Shown piece after piece: positions 45,796 to 56,311 of a stretch of 64,000 bases of DNA. The stretch covers positions 1-64,000 of the forward strand of contig NZ_JANKZG010000008.1 in NCBI RefSeq assembly GCF_027568475.1, written 5' to 3'. The notes below the pieces were generated by a model. The model searched no databases. It saw only the letters and a list, made by a program, of their open reading frames with translations, and was not told where the DNA came from. The DNA is from Acinetobacter sp. HY1485 (lineage in GTDB: Bacteria; Pseudomonadota; Gammaproteobacteria; Pseudomonadales; Moraxellaceae). Numbering within the stretch: the first letter of the stretch is position 1; each line of letters opens with the position of its first letter. The translations under genes and the position numbers were made by a program.

Positions 45796-46821
45796 ATGAC
45801 ACAATTTTCTTTTTCTGATGCGCTACTCACTTGGTTTGACCAATACGGACGCCACGACCTACCTTGGCAAATTGCAGATGATCCATACAAAGTTTGGGTA
45901 TCTGAAATTATGCTCCAACAAACTCAAGTTAAAACAGTTTTAAAATATTTTGATCGCTTTATTACCCAATTTCCAACCGTACATGACTTAGCCAGTGCCA
46001 CATGGGACGAAGTTGCACCCTATTGGGCAGGACTTGGCTACTACGCACGCGCACGCAACCTCCATAAAGCCGCAATTATTGTTCATCAAAATGGCTGTTT
46101 TCCGTCAACACTAGAAGCATGGATTGCCCTGCCTGGCATTGGACGATCTACCGCAGGTGCTTTAATGTCGTTGGGTTTACGTCAATACGGCGTAATTATG
46201 GATGGCAATGTTAAACGTGTTCTTGCACGTTTTTTAGCAATAGAAGACGATTTAAGTAAACCTATCCATGAACGTGAAATGTGGAAAATTGCCGAAGATC
46301 TATGCCCCACCCAACGTAACCATGATTATACCCAAGCGATTATGGATTTAGGCGCAACAGTTTGTACACCTAAAAAACCACTATGCTTGTATTGTCCAAT
46401 GCAAACACATTGCAAAGCGCATCAACAAGGTTTAGAAAACGAACTTCCTTTTAAAAAACCTAAAAAAGCTGTGCCCACCAAAACAGGAGAAGTGTTACTG
46501 CTCAATTATGATGGCTTATGGCTGTGGCAACAACGCCCATCGCTTGGGTTATGGGGTGGACTATGGTGCTTACCTATTTATGATGATCTGACACAACTTA
46601 CAAACACTTTAGCACTCTATGCGCTTACACCTCAGCAAACCACCACCATAAAACATGGATTTACGCATTTTACATGGCAGTTAACAGTTCATCGTGTTGA
46701 TCTTTCAGCACAGCAACGTGAACAACTTGAACAAACCTTTTTAGGGCAATGGCTGAGCCCGACACAAGCCATTGAAAAGGGTGTTCCTACTGCAATGAAA
46801 AAATTGATCTTAGGTCAATAA
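45796..46821 (+). CDS. mutY: Adenine DNA glycosylase
   Basis: Removes adenine mispaired with 8-oxoguanine. It is 341 residues from ATG 45796 (MTQFSFSD). The helix-hairpin-helix is [17 protein letters not shown] with the catalytic aspartate in [13 protein letters not shown]. The 4Fe-4S ligands follow the C-x6-C-x2-C-x5-C pattern ([18 protein letters not shown]). The C-terminal NUDIX-like domain (about 230-340) recognises 8-oxoG. Upstream in-frame residues overlap the terminator of the HIT gene and are not coding. Confidence 0.95.
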   Translation: MTQFSFSDALLTWFDQYGRHDLPWQIADDPYKVWVSEIMLQQTQVKTVLKYFDRFITQFPTVHDLASATWDEVAPYWAGLGYYARARNLHKAAIIVHQNGCFPSTLEAWIALPGIGRSTAGALMSLGLRQYGVIMDGNVKRVLARFLAIEDDLSKPIHEREMWKIAEDLCPTQRNHDYTQAIMDLGATVCTPKKPLCLYCPMQTHCKAHQQGLENELPFKKPKKAVPTKTGEVLLLNYDGLWLWQQRPSLGLWGGLWCLPIYDDLTQLTNTLALYALTPQQTTTIKHGFTHFTWQLTVHRVDLSAQQREQLEQTFLGQWLSPTQAIEKGVPTAMKKLILGQ

Positions 46822-46861
46822 ATATGCCATATTCAAAGAAGCGTTAAAACAAGGATACCAA

Positions 46862-47410
46862 ATGAAAAAACGCTTCTATACGGCGCTTACCCTATTTGCA
46901 TGTACACTCATAGTATGTGCATGTAGTACAACACCAAAAAAATCAACGCCTCTACCACCACAGACTGTTATGCATTTAAAAGCCATGCAACTCAGCCCTA
47001 TTTTGCCCATTCCTGTTAAGGGAATAAAACGACAAAACCTTACAGATACTTGGGGTGCTGCGCGTAGTGCAGGTCGTCGCCATGAAGGGATTGATATTTT
47101 GGCTCCACGTGGAACACCTGTCACAAGTGCCACAGAAGGCTTAGTGGCAAGCCTACAAAGTAACCGCTTAGGTGGCAATGTGGTTTGGATTTTAGGTCCT
47201 GCGGGCTCATGGCATTACTATGCACACTTAAAAAGTCACAAACGTGGCTTACATGTGGGACAATACGTTCACGCAGGTGATGTAATTGGTTATGTAGGTA
47301 ATACAGGTAATGCACGACATACCGTTAGCCACTTACATTATGGTCTCTATTTAGCAGGAAAAGGACGGGGCGCAGTGAACCCCTATCCATACGTACACGG
47401 TGATTTTTAA
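46862..47410 (+). CDS. M23-family peptidase lipoprotein
   Basis: A 182-residue envelope protein. The signal peptide ends in a lipobox (IVCAC), so C21 is the likely lipidated residue. The M23 domain at about 65-175 has zinc ligands in RRHEGIDI and in the HLHYG motif; the remaining catalytic histidine is in WHYYAHL. It should cut peptidoglycan cross-links or act as a regulator. The stop codon is directly followed by the ATG of the next gene. Confidence 0.9.
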   Translation: MKKRFYTALTLFACTLIVCACSTTPKKSTPLPPQTVMHLKAMQLSPILPIPVKGIKRQNLTDTWGAARSAGRRHEGIDILAPRGTPVTSATEGLVASLQSNRLGGNVVWILGPAGSWHYYAHLKSHKRGLHVGQYVHAGDVIGYVGNTGNARHTVSHLHYGLYLAGKGRGAVNPYPYVHGDF

Positions 47411-47656
47411 ATGTCTGAAGCACTCCTAGAACGTTTAATTGATTTTGCAGAAGCAGGTAATCAACAAAAAATAACTTTAGAGGGTACAACTTACCAAGGT
47501 TGGGTCATGGAAATTACCGAAGAAGGCTTACTCATTAGCACAGGTTATAACGATAAAAAAGGTAAAGATATTTGGCTCTCACCTAGTCAACTTCAAAAAG
47601 CTAACTTAAGCTTTTGGAATAATGCAAACAGTCAGTGGGAAGTATTCACTCTTTGA
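47411..47656 (+). CDS. Conserved-looking 81-residue protein, unknown
   Basis: I do not recognise this protein. It is a soluble acidic protein of 81 residues with an N-terminal helix (SEALLERLIDFAEAG) and then predicted strands (KITLEGTTYQGWVMEITEEG). It starts at the base following the M23 peptidase stop, so it is co-translated with it. A terminator lies about 120 bp downstream. Confidence 0.7.
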   Translation: MSEALLERLIDFAEAGNQQKITLEGTTYQGWVMEITEEGLLISTGYNDKKGKDIWLSPSQLQKANLSFWNNANSQWEVFTL

Positions 47657-47779
47657 TATGCGCTTTAATCTAAAAAGTAACTCACTTTTTAAATTGTCTG
47701 ATCCTAAAACTTATTCTATTTTATGAGCGACAATACACACATACTTGGTTAATCAAAGTCTTTATTTTAGATCAATCAT

Positions 47780-47812
47780 AAAGTCAGCGTTACGCTGACT
47801 TTTCTTTTTTAA
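47780..47812 (+). terminator. Terminator upstream of tag
   Basis: A 10-bp stem AAAGTCAGCG/CGCTGACTTT with loop TTA, then T-rich sequence. Confidence 0.88.
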
Positions 47813-47825
47813 GAAGATTATCACA

Positions 47826-48383
47826 ATGACAAAAATCATAAGATGCGCATGGTGTACACAAGACCCACTTTACAAACACTATCATGACCATGAATGGGGA
47901 AAACCCGTTTATGAAGAACACCAGCTTTTTGAAATGTTATGCTTAGAAGGACAACAAGCAGGACTCTCTTGGATTACAGTTTTAAAAAAACGAGAAGCCT
48001 ACCGCCAACATTTTTTTAATTTAGCTATTGAGGATATTGCACGTATCACAAACGAAGAACTTTTAAAAAAACAACAAGACCCAGAACTCATTCGTCATCT
48101 TGCCAAACTCACCTCAATTCGAGATAACGCCCAAGCATGGTTAAAATTAAAATCAGATGTTTATGATGTGAGCGATTGGCTTTGGTCTTTTACAAAACAC
48201 ATCACAATGCAACAAAATAAGATAGACGCTCAAAATATCCCTTCTTACACTATCCAAAGTGAACAGCTTGCAAGCGCCTTAAAACAAAAAGGGTTTAAGT
48301 TTGTGGGTAAAACAACGTGCTACGCGTTTATGCAAGCCTGCGGTATGGTCAATGACCATGAGGTTAAGTGTACATTTAGATGA
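47826..48383 (+). CDS. tag: DNA-3-methyladenine glycosylase I
   Basis: Excises 3-methyladenine from alkylated DNA. It is 185 residues. The N-terminal [20 protein letters not shown] and [21 protein letters not shown] are the Tag signatures, and the C-terminal [21 protein letters not shown] carries a cysteine and histidine that bind structural zinc with the N-terminal ones. It ends 8 bp before the alcohol dehydrogenase start, so the two may form one transcript. Confidence 0.95.
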   Translation: MTKIIRCAWCTQDPLYKHYHDHEWGKPVYEEHQLFEMLCLEGQQAGLSWITVLKKREAYRQHFFNLAIEDIARITNEELLKKQQDPELIRHLAKLTSIRDNAQAWLKLKSDVYDVSDWLWSFTKHITMQQNKIDAQNIPSYTIQSEQLASALKQKGFKFVGKTTCYAFMQACGMVNDHEVKCTFR

Positions 48384-48391
48384 GGAATACA

Positions 48392-49414
48392 ATGTCAAAT
48401 AATACAATACATGCTTATGCAGTCAAAAAAGCAGGTGAAAAACTTGTTCCTTACCAATTTGATGCAGGTGAACTTGCACCACAACACGTTGAAATAAAAG
48501 TTGAATACTGTGGTCTTTGTCACTCTGATGTTGCCATGATTCACAACGATTGGGGTATGTCTCAATATCCACTGGTTGCTGGACACGAAGTCATTGGTAG
48601 AGTGGTGCAAATCGGCTCACAAGTTCAAGGTTTTGAGATTGGTCAACGCGTTGGACTAGGTTGGATGTCTGAAAGTTGCCAAAGCTGTAACCCTTGCATT
48701 ACAGGTCAACAAGCTTACTGTACTGGTGAAAATAAACCAACCATCATCGGACATGCAGGTGGGTTTGCCGATAAAGTACGTGCCCAAGCACAATGGGTGA
48801 TTCCATTACCTGAAGATTTAGACCCTGAAAGTGCAGGCCCATTACTTTGTGGTGGAATTACAGTTTTTGATCCGCTTGTACAACATAAAATTCAAGCAAC
48901 ACACCATGTAGGCGTTATTGGCATTGGTGGTTTAGGGCATATTGCACTTAAACTTTTAAAAGCATGGGGCTGTGAAGTCACTGCCTTTAGTTCAAGTTCT
49001 AATAAAACAGATGAACTTAAAGCGATGGGCGCAGACCATGTAGTTAATAGCCGTGACTCTGAAGAACTCAAAAAACAAGCAGGTAAATTTGACCTTATTT
49101 TAAGTACGGTTAATGTAAAACTAGATTGGTCCACTTATATTTCCGCACTTGCCCCTCATGGGCAATTCCATGTTTTGGGTGTACCACTCGAACCGATTGG
49201 TGTTTCAGCAGGTGCTTTAATCAACGGTGCACGATCTGTTACAGGCTCATCTACAGGTTCACCTGCAGCATTACGCGAGCTTCTTAAATTTGCAGGACGT
49301 AAAAATATCGCTCCACAAGTAGAAGTTTTCCCAATGTCGCAAATTAACGAAGCACTTGCTCACCTAGAATCTGGAAAAGTACGTTATCGGGTTGTACTAA
49401 AAGCAGACTTTTAA
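48392..49414 (+). CDS. Zinc-dependent alcohol dehydrogenase (CAD/YahK-like)
   Basis: Medium-chain NAD(P)H-dependent alcohol dehydrogenase, 340 residues from ATG 48392. Catalytic zinc ligands are C39 or C40-region YCGLCHSD, the histidine in AGHEVIG and a later cysteine in GPLLCGG. Structural zinc cysteines are in [15 protein letters not shown]. The nucleotide loop is [11 protein letters not shown]. The family reduces aldehydes such as cinnamaldehyde; the natural substrate is unknown. GAGGAA lies before the start. A strong hairpin follows the stop. Confidence 0.9.
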   Translation: MSNNTIHAYAVKKAGEKLVPYQFDAGELAPQHVEIKVEYCGLCHSDVAMIHNDWGMSQYPLVAGHEVIGRVVQIGSQVQGFEIGQRVGLGWMSESCQSCNPCITGQQAYCTGENKPTIIGHAGGFADKVRAQAQWVIPLPEDLDPESAGPLLCGGITVFDPLVQHKIQATHHVGVIGIGGLGHIALKLLKAWGCEVTAFSSSSNKTDELKAMGADHVVNSRDSEELKKQAGKFDLILSTVNVKLDWSTYISALAPHGQFHVLGVPLEPIGVSAGALINGARSVTGSSTGSPAALRELLKFAGRKNIAPQVEVFPMSQINEALAHLESGKVRYRVVLKADF

Positions 49415-49424
49415 AATGATACCG

Positions 49425-49453
49425 CTTACCAAACGTGATTTACGTTTGGTAAG
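49425..49453. other. Perfect 12-bp hairpin between alcohol dehydrogenase and first levansucrase
   Basis: CTTACCAAACGT (49425-49436) and its reverse complement (49442-49453) flank GATTT. It is followed by an A-run, not a T-run, on the plus strand. It could end the dehydrogenase transcript by another route, or be an operator for the levansucrase gene 210 bp on. Confidence 0.8.
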
Positions 49454-49662
49454 TAATAAAAAAAAATTTCTTCAGTATGCCAAAACCATTTTAAACTCAC
49501 AAAATGATCATGTTGTGCCATCAATAAAACAGAAAATATATCATTAAAAATCAATGCCCTGTTGTGTAGGAAACCACCCACCCCAATTCGATTTTTTTTT
49601 ATTGTCATTCGTTTTACTTTCTCACTGCGGTTTCGCAAATACTTTAAAAAAGGAAAGTAACA

Positions 49663-50931
49663 ATGACTAATTTAAACTACCAACCAACAATTTGGACTCG
49701 TGCAGATGCTTTAAAAGTATACGAAAATGATCCAACAACAACTCAACCTTTAGTTTCAGCTGATTTCCCAGTAATGGATGAGAACTTATTTATTTGGGAT
49801 ACTATGCCATTACGCCAACTAGACGGTACTATCGTTTCTGTAGATGGTTGGTCAGTAATTTTCACACTAACAGCAATTCGTAGCCCAGAAGAATTTACCA
49901 ATGAACAAGGTGAATACGATATCACTGCTGACTGGAATGATCGTCATGGTCGTGCTCGTATCTGCTTTTGGTATAGCCGTGATGGTAAGAGCTGGGTATT
50001 TGGCGGTCGCGTAATGGAAGAAGGTGTATCACCAACTTCACGTGAATGGGCAGGTACACCTATCCTCCTCAATAAAAAAGGTGAAGTTGACCTGTACTAC
50101 ACATGTGTAACCCCAGGTGCCACTATTGCTAAAGTACGTGGACGCCTTGTAACTTCTGATGAAGGTGTAACTGTTGAAGGCTTTGATAATGTAAAATCAT
50201 TATTTGAAGCAGATGGCGAATACTACCAAACCGAAGCACAAAACCAATATTGGAACTTCCGCGATCCATCACCTTTTATTGACCCTGTAGATGGTAAACT
50301 TTACATGGTATTTGAAGGTAACGTTGCAGGTGATCGTGGAACACACGTTATTGGCGAAGCCGAAATGGGCGATGTACCTCCTGGTCATACAGAAGTTGGC
50401 GGTGCACGTTACCAAGCAGGTTGTATTGGTCTAGCTGTTGCTAAAGATCTACATGGCGATGAATGGGAAATCTTACCTCCTCTTGTAACTGCTGTTGGTG
50501 TAAACGATCAAACTGAACGTCCACACTATGTATTCCAAGATGATAAATACTACCTATTCACAATCAGTCATAAATTTACTTATTCTGATGGCTTAAATGG
50601 TCCAGATGGTGTGTACGGTTTTGTAAGCGAAAACTTGACAGGTCCTTACCGTCCAATGAATAGCTCTGGTTTAGTGTTGGGTAATCCATCATCACAACCA
50701 TACCAAACCTATTCACACTGTGTGATGCCAAATGGTTTAGTAACATCATTTATTGACTCTGTACCTGTACAAAAACCAAACTCTAAAGATTTAGACTACC
50801 GTATTGGTGGTACTGAAGCACCAACTGTACGTATCAAGTTAAAAGGTGATCGTTCATTCTTGGTAGAAACTTTAGACTACGGTTATATTCCTGCTATGGA
50901 AGATGTTGTTTTACGTAAAAAACATAAGTAA
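49663..50931 (+). CDS. Levansucrase, GH68 (first copy)
   Basis: Splits sucrose and transfers fructose to levan or water. It is 422 residues. Catalytic residues match the Gram-negative GH68 pattern: nucleophile D46 in IWDTMPLR, stabiliser D201 in FRDPSPF, and acid/base E285 in QTERPHYV. There is no signal peptide; as in Erwinia and Zymomonas levansucrases the enzyme is probably exported without a cleaved Sec signal (known for the family, not shown here). AAGGAAAG precedes ATG 49663. The second copy lies 192 bp downstream after a terminator, so each has its own leader. Confidence 0.94.
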   Translation: MTNLNYQPTIWTRADALKVYENDPTTTQPLVSADFPVMDENLFIWDTMPLRQLDGTIVSVDGWSVIFTLTAIRSPEEFTNEQGEYDITADWNDRHGRARICFWYSRDGKSWVFGGRVMEEGVSPTSREWAGTPILLNKKGEVDLYYTCVTPGATIAKVRGRLVTSDEGVTVEGFDNVKSLFEADGEYYQTEAQNQYWNFRDPSPFIDPVDGKLYMVFEGNVAGDRGTHVIGEAEMGDVPPGHTEVGGARYQAGCIGLAVAKDLHGDEWEILPPLVTAVGVNDQTERPHYVFQDDKYYLFTISHKFTYSDGLNGPDGVYGFVSENLTGPYRPMNSSGLVLGNPSSQPYQTYSHCVMPNGLVTSFIDSVPVQKPNSKDLDYRIGGTEAPTVRIKLKGDRSFLVETLDYGYIPAMEDVVLRKKHK

Positions 50932-50951
50932 CTCTTAAGTTTCAATCACTC

Positions 50952-50985
50952 AAAATCGGCTTGTATATACAAGCCGATTTTTTCT
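50952..50985 (+). terminator. Terminator after first levansucrase
   Basis: A 12-bp stem AAAATCGGCTTG/CAAGCCGATTTT with loop TATATA, then T residues. Confidence 0.92.
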
Positions 50986-51123
50986 TGTATCTAAGATTAA
51001 ATCCTAAAAATCAATCTTATGTTGTATAGCCACACAGAGAACTTACATGAGTTTTTTTCAGGTTCTATTTGTTTTAATTTTTAAATGCAAATTTGCAAAT
51101 ACTTAAAACGAAGGAAAATAATT

Positions 51124-52398
51124 ATGGCGCAATATAACTACCAACCAACAATTTGGACTCGTGCAGATGCTTTAAAAGTACATGAAGATGACCCAACTAC
51201 AACTCAACCACTTGTACCAGCAAATTTTCCTATAATGGATAATCGATTATTTATTTGGGACACAATGCCCTTACGTACACTAGATGGAACTATCGTGTCT
51301 ATTGATGGATGGTCAGTAATTTTCACATTAACGGCTGTCCGTGATCCTAAACGCTTCACAGACAAAAATGGCAAGTACGATATTACTGCTGATTGGGAAG
51401 ATCGTCATGGTCGTGCTCGTATCTGTTTTTGGTATAGCCGTGATGGTAAAAGCTGGAAATTTGGTGGTCGCGTAATGAAAGAAGGTGTTTCACCTACCTC
51501 ACGTGAATGGGCAGGCACACCAATCTTATTAAACAATAATGGTGACGTAGACCTTTATTACACTTGTGTAACTCCAGGCGCTACGATTTGTAAAGTACGG
51601 GGTCGTCTTGTCGCATCTCAAAATGGGGTAACTGTAGAAAACTTTACTAAAGTGAAATCATTATTTGAAGCAGATGGTACTTATTACCAAACAGAAAAAC
51701 AGAACCCATACTTCAACTTCCGTGATCCATCACCATTTATTGATCCTGTAGATGGCAAACTCTATATGGTATTTGAAGGCAACGTTGCAGGAGACCGTGG
51801 TAGCCATATTGTAGGTGATGCGCAAATTGGTAAAGTACCACCACAACATACGGATGTCGGGGGAGCACGTTTCCAAGTTGGGTGCATCGGACTGGCTGTT
51901 GCAACAGACTTAACAGGAGATCAATGGGAAATTTTACCTCCTCTTGTCACGGCTGTTGGTGTAAACGATCAAACGGAGCGTCCGCATTATGTATTCAAAG
52001 ATGGAAAATATTATTTATTTACTATCAGTCATAAATTCACTTATGCAGATGGTTTAAGTGGCCCAGATGGGGTATATGGTTTTGTAAGTGAAAATTTAAC
52101 AGGGCCATACCGTCCAATGAATAGTTCTGGTTTGGTATTAGGTAACCCATCATCTCAACCTTATCAAACCTACTCACATTATGTAATGCCAAATGGTCTA
52201 GTCACCTCGTTTATTGATTCTGTGCCTGTTCCAACACCAAATCCTAAAGATTTACAATATCGTATTGGTGGTACCGAAGCACCCACCGTACGAATTGAAC
52301 TTGAGGGAGATCGTTCTTTTTTGATAGAAACTTTAGATTACGGTTATATTCCACCTATGCAAAATGTAAAATTAAGAAAGCGACGTTTTGGGCATTAG
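51124..52398 (+). CDS. Levansucrase, GH68 (second copy)
   Basis: Paralogue of the preceding gene, 424 residues, alignable without gaps over nearly the whole length and clearly more than three-quarters identical by eye. It keeps D46 (IWDTMPLR), D201 (FRDPSPF) and E285 (QTERPHYV). Differences cluster on the surface (for example DERLF/DNRLF, ANFPI). ATG 51124 has AAGGAAAA upstream; the longer frame from 51085 adds leader residues. The 120-bp leader resembles that of the first copy. The C-terminus is more basic (KLRKRRFGH). A terminator follows. Confidence 0.93.
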   Translation: MAQYNYQPTIWTRADALKVHEDDPTTTQPLVPANFPIMDNRLFIWDTMPLRTLDGTIVSIDGWSVIFTLTAVRDPKRFTDKNGKYDITADWEDRHGRARICFWYSRDGKSWKFGGRVMKEGVSPTSREWAGTPILLNNNGDVDLYYTCVTPGATICKVRGRLVASQNGVTVENFTKVKSLFEADGTYYQTEKQNPYFNFRDPSPFIDPVDGKLYMVFEGNVAGDRGSHIVGDAQIGKVPPQHTDVGGARFQVGCIGLAVATDLTGDQWEILPPLVTAVGVNDQTERPHYVFKDGKYYLFTISHKFTYADGLSGPDGVYGFVSENLTGPYRPMNSSGLVLGNPSSQPYQTYSHYVMPNGLVTSFIDSVPVPTPNPKDLQYRIGGTEAPTVRIELEGDRSFLIETLDYGYIPPMQNVKLRKRRFGH

Positions 52399-52406
52399 TT
52401 TTATCT

Positions 52407-52438
52407 ATCGGCTTACTTAACAGTAGGTCGATTTTTTT
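52407..52438. terminator. Terminator after second levansucrase
   Basis: A 10-pair stem ATCGGCTTAC/GTAGGTCGAT (two G-U pairs in RNA) around TTAACA, then seven T; it sits against the convergent LysR stop. Confidence 0.78.
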
Positions 52439-53327
52439 ATGTCATATCATTTAAGTGCTTGGCTAAAAACTCAATAAATAAGCGAATTCTTTTAGGCGTA
52501 TGTGCATGTTTATAATAAACAGCCTGTACCGTTTGATATTTTAAAATAACTTCATCATCTAATACACTTTCTAAGTTCCCTTGTTCCATGTCCTCTGTAA
52601 CTAAAAAAGCTGATAAACACGCAATCCCATTATGATTAAGTACTAAATGTCGAATTGTTTCGCCTGTATTTGCCGTTAAACTTGCTTTAGCTTTAAATGT
52701 TTTTTTCTCTTGTTTTACTGGCCAAAGATTTAAATTAGGATGTTGGCTAAAACCAATCAATTGATGCTGATATAAATCTTCTACACATTGAGGCTTACCC
52801 CACTGTTTTAAATATTGTGGACTTGCAACTAAGTAAAGACGACTTTTCATCAATTGTTTTGAATGTAGGGTAGAGTCAGATAATTCACCAATTCTAATCG
52901 CCACATCTGTACGGCACTCTAATAAATCAATCACCTGATCATTACTGTTTAGTTCAATATTAAGATTTGGATATTGTGTTCTAAATTTACATATTAAAGG
53001 TGCAATCCGATGTAAAACAAATGAGGTCGCTGCGTCAACACGCAATAAACCTGAGATATCACGATCTGAGTGTAAAAGCGCTTCTTCTGCTGCTGTTAAA
53101 TCATTTAAGATTTGGCGCGTTTTAACCAAGAAAATTTCCCCTTCTTGTGTCAACTTCATTTTTCTTGTTGTTCTAGCCAGTAAAGTAATTCCTAATTTTT
53201 TTTCTAACCGTGTTAAAGCACGACTCACCCCCGATGCCGTTTGTTGTAATTGTTCGGCAGCACAGACAATTGAGCCTGTATCTACAATTGCTGTAAATGC
53301 CATTAGCTCATCAATACTCGATTTCAT
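52437..53327 (-). CDS. LysR-type regulator, divergent from aldo/keto reductase
   Basis: A 296-residue regulator. The N-terminal HTH is DTGSIVCAAEQLQQTASGVSR at about 17-37, then RLEKKLGITLLARTTRKMKLTQEG. The effector-binding domain covers about 90-290. It belongs to the large CrgA/AaeR-like group. It is divergent from the aldo/keto reductase with a 108-bp spacer, the usual arrangement for a regulator and its target. The inducer is unknown. Confidence 0.88.
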   Translation of the reverse strand: MKSSIDELMAFTAIVDTGSIVCAAEQLQQTASGVSRALTRLEKKLGITLLARTTRKMKLTQEGEIFLVKTRQILNDLTAAEEALLHSDRDISGLLRVDAATSFVLHRIAPLICKFRTQYPNLNIELNSNDQVIDLLECRTDVAIRIGELSDSTLHSKQLMKSRLYLVASPQYLKQWGKPQCVEDLYQHQLIGFSQHPNLNLWPVKQEKKTFKAKASLTANTGETIRHLVLNHNGIACLSAFLVTEDMEQGNLESVLDDEVILKYQTVQAVYYKHAHTPKRIRLFIEFLAKHLNDMT

Positions 53328-53435
53328 AAATTACTATTCGTGATTTTTTATCAAAAATATTTTGCAGTTTTTTATATTTTTCTGCAATTCAACTTACTTC
53401 ACAATGACGTATATTTTAAAAAATTGAGTAAAACC

Positions 53436-54242
53436 ATGAATTTTCCAAATATTGGTCTGGGTACTTTTCGCCTTAAAGGTGAAGTTGTCCAACAATCTGT
53501 GCAAGACGCCTTAGATATAGGTTATCGTGCAATTGATACCGCACAAATTTATGATAATGAATTAGAGATTGGACAAGTACTTCAAAAAAGTTCTATTGCA
53601 AGAGATGAGCTATTTTTAACAACCAAAGTATGGGTTGATCACTTTACCCCTGAAAAATTTATTCCGAGTCTAAAAAATAGTTTAACTCGACTTCAGGTGG
53701 ATCAGGTAGATCTAACACTTTTACATTGGCCTGCACCAAAAATGAATATTGATCTAAAAACCACCTTAGAGCTGTTAGCAGAAGCACAAAATTTAGGGTT
53801 AACACAGCATATTGGTGTCTCTAATTTTAATATTCAACAAGTACAATATGCCATTGATCTACTGGGTAAAGCACGTATTTTTACCAATCAAATAGAGCTC
53901 AGCCCTTATCTGCAAAATAAAACATTAGTTTCATTTTTAAAGCAAAATGATATTGCGATAACCTCGTATATGACGTTGGCTTATGGAAAAGTTTTACACG
54001 ATCCAACCTTAAAACAAATTGCCAATATTTATCATGTTTCAGTTGCGCAAGTCGTTTTAGCTTGGGCATTGCATCATCATTTTCATGTCATTCCTTCATC
54101 TACCAATCAGGCACATTTAACAAGTAATTTAGAAGCACAACAACTTGTATTATCCCCTGAGCATATTGCAATGATTGATGGGCTTGAGCGTAATAGCCGA
54201 GAAATTAACCCTGAACAACTTGCTCCACAATGGGATCTTTAA
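53436..54242 (+). CDS. dkgB: Aldo/keto reductase, DkgB-like
   Basis: NADPH-dependent carbonyl reductase, 268 residues from ATG 53436 (MNFPNIGLGTFRLKG). The AKR tetrad is D in GYRAIDTAQIYDNE, Y in the same block, K in FLTTKVWVDHF, and H in LTLLHWPAPK. The C-terminal IPSSTNQAHLTSNLEAQ binds the cofactor. DkgB (2,5-diketo-D-gluconate / methylglyoxal reductase) is the closest type I know. The MFS gene starts one base after its stop. Confidence 0.87.
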   Translation: MNFPNIGLGTFRLKGEVVQQSVQDALDIGYRAIDTAQIYDNELEIGQVLQKSSIARDELFLTTKVWVDHFTPEKFIPSLKNSLTRLQVDQVDLTLLHWPAPKMNIDLKTTLELLAEAQNLGLTQHIGVSNFNIQQVQYAIDLLGKARIFTNQIELSPYLQNKTLVSFLKQNDIAITSYMTLAYGKVLHDPTLKQIANIYHVSVAQVVLAWALHHHFHVIPSSTNQAHLTSNLEAQQLVLSPEHIAMIDGLERNSREINPEQLAPQWDL

Positions 54243-54243
54243 G

Positions 54244-55392
54244 ATGAAATTTAACTTCCCTTTATTGGCTTTAGCTATTGGTGCTTTTGCCATTGGTACA
54301 ACTGAATTTTCGCCCATGGGGCTTTTACCTAATATTGCAACAAGTCTAAATATTAGTATTCCAACAGCAGGAATGCTTATTACAGGCTATGCTTTAGGCG
54401 TGATGATTGGTGCACCCATTATGACGTTATGGTTTGGTCATTTTGTACGGCGCCGTGCTTTAATTACGCTTATGGCGATTTTTACAATAGGCAATATTTT
54501 AGCTGCTATTGCTCCTAATTATTTTACCTTACTGTTTGCTCGTATTATCACAAGTTTAAATCATGGCGCTTTTTTTGGGATTGGCTCTGTAGTGGCTGCA
54601 AGTGTCGTACCTAAAAACCAACAAGCAAGTGCTGTTGCAAGCATGTTTATGGGGCTTACTATTGCCAATATTGGTGGTGTACCCTTTGCAACATGGCTTG
54701 GGCAAACCATTGGTTGGCGTGCAGCTTTTGGGGCAATTTCAGGACTTGGTGTGATTACGATGTTTGCTTTATATAAAGCACTTCCTGCAAGCCATGTGGG
54801 TCAAAAAACTGATGTTAAGGCAGAACTAAAAGTTTTAACACGTCCTGCTGTTTTATTGGCTCTACTTACCACTGTTTTGGGTGCAGGGGCAATGTTTACA
54901 CTTTACACTTATATTGCACCTAGTCTTGAATCGTTTAATCATGCTTCTCCAAGCACTATTACATTTATGCTTGTTTTAGTCGGCTTAGGTTTTTCTATTG
55001 GCAATCATTTGGGTGGAAAATTTGCTGATATTTCGTTAATTAAAACCTTAATTGGTTTTTTAAGTCTCATTATTATCATGATGTTAGCTTTTCCACTTCT
55101 CGCACAAAATCCAATAAGTACGGCAATTGCTTTAGTGGTTTGGGGTGCAGCTACTTTTGGTATTGTTCCACCTGTTCAGATGTATGTGATGTCAGTTGCC
55201 TCTGAAGCATCAGGGTTAGCATCTTCGGTGAATATTGGGGCATTTAATTTAGGAAATGCTTTAGGGGCGGCAGCAGGTGGGCTAGTGCTGAGTTTAGGCT
55301 TAAACTATGCTTATGTATCTTATGCAGGTGCGATGCTTGCAAGTTTCGCCCTCATTTTAATTATTATTCAACGCAAACAAGTCACTCATTGA
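54244..55392 (+). CDS. MFS transporter (YdhP/AraJ-like)
   Basis: Inner-membrane exporter of 382 residues with 12 hydrophobic segments. The N-terminal ALAIGAFAIGTTEFSPMGLLP and GYALGVMIGAPIMTL are the DHA1 drug- or sugar-efflux pattern. The start ATG 54244 is the base-plus-one after the aldo/keto reductase stop, so both are one operon. Substrate unknown; arabinose-like sugar export is the family precedent. Confidence 0.87.
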   Translation: MKFNFPLLALAIGAFAIGTTEFSPMGLLPNIATSLNISIPTAGMLITGYALGVMIGAPIMTLWFGHFVRRRALITLMAIFTIGNILAAIAPNYFTLLFARIITSLNHGAFFGIGSVVAASVVPKNQQASAVASMFMGLTIANIGGVPFATWLGQTIGWRAAFGAISGLGVITMFALYKALPASHVGQKTDVKAELKVLTRPAVLLALLTTVLGAGAMFTLYTYIAPSLESFNHASPSTITFMLVLVGLGFSIGNHLGGKFADISLIKTLIGFLSLIIIMMLAFPLLAQNPISTAIALVVWGAATFGIVPPVQMYVMSVASEASGLASSVNIGAFNLGNALGAAAGGLVLSLGLNYAYVSYAGAMLASFALILIIIQRKQVTH

Positions 55393-55399
55393 TTATCGT

Positions 55400-56311
55400 A
55401 TGAATCATGTTTTACGTCATTTAGATTTAAACCTACTTAAAACATTTGCTGTTTTATATGAGGTAAAAAGCGTTACAGAGACAGCTCAACGGCTGTCTTT
55501 AACACAACCTGCTGTCAGTAGTATGTTAAATCGTTTAAGAGAAACTTTTAACGATCCTTTATTTATACGTGCACAGCGCTATATGGTACCTACCTTACGT
55601 GCAGAACAACTTGCACCTCAAATTCAAAATATCTTAAAAAATGTAGAGCGTTTAGCCGAACCCACTGAGTTTGACCCTGCAACTGCACAATTAGAAATTA
55701 AAATTGCAGCAACCGATTATTCATTGCAAACTATTTTAATTCCCTATATTGCTTACCTAAGAAAAAAAGCACCTTTTATCAAAATTGCTATTTTTTCGAC
55801 AGAAGATCAAAACACATACGAACGCCTCACCACAGGCGAACTAGATTTTATTATTACCGCACAGCCTCACGCTCAATTACATACGCATCATCTTTTTTCA
55901 GAACATTATGTGTGTGCGGTTCATCAAACACACATACTGGCAAAAAATAATCAGCTATCAATTGATGAGTTTTGTGCGGCACACCATCTACTTGTATCTT
56001 TAAATGGCGACGCCTTTTGGGGAATATCTGATGAGGTTTTAAAACAGATCGCACAACAACGCCATGTGGCTGTTGCTATACAAAATTTTGCAGCAGTACC
56101 CAATTTGCTTGCTGTCACTGACCTCATGGCGACTTTGCCTTCACGGATTGTTAAAGGTCAGTCACAACTAAAAACGTTCACACCGCCAATAGATATTCCT
56201 CAGTTTGAGAAATTCTTAGCTTGGCATGAACGCTCACATCATAGCTTGGCACATATTTGGTTAAGAGATCAGCTCATTGCAATGTGTACAAGTGAGTCTA
56301 ACCAATCTTGA
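55400..56311 (+). CDS. LysR-type regulator (NodD-like group)
   Basis: A 303-residue regulator with N-terminal HTH VTETAQRLSLTQPAVSSMLN at about 26-45 and RLRETFNDPLFIRAQRYM following. It starts 8 bp after the MFS gene and is probably in the same operon, which makes it the second LysR protein flanking the reductase/MFS pair. Its 3' end overlaps the convergent SRPBCC gene by 43 bp. Confidence 0.87.
   Translation: MNHVLRHLDLNLLKTFAVLYEVKSVTETAQRLSLTQPAVSSMLNRLRETFNDPLFIRAQRYMVPTLRAEQLAPQIQNILKNVERLAEPTEFDPATAQLEIKIAATDYSLQTILIPYIAYLRKKAPFIKIAIFSTEDQNTYERLTTGELDFIITAQPHAQLHTHHLFSEHYVCAVHQTHILAKNNQLSIDEFCAAHHLLVSLNGDAFWGISDEVLKQIAQQRHVAVAIQNFAAVPNLLAVTDLMATLPSRIVKGQSQLKTFTPPIDIPQFEKFLAWHERSHHSLAHIWLRDQLIAMCTSESNQS

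Noticed and set aside
21063..47780. Shared 15-mer TAGATCAATCATAAA at about 21063 and 47768
   Set aside because: A match of this length in AT-rich DNA over 64 kb is expected by chance, and the contexts are unrelated.
49663..52398. Levansucrase pair as a recent insertion by a mobile element
   Set aside because: I found no transposase, integrase, tRNA or flanking direct repeats; transfer is possible but not supported by the sequence at hand.
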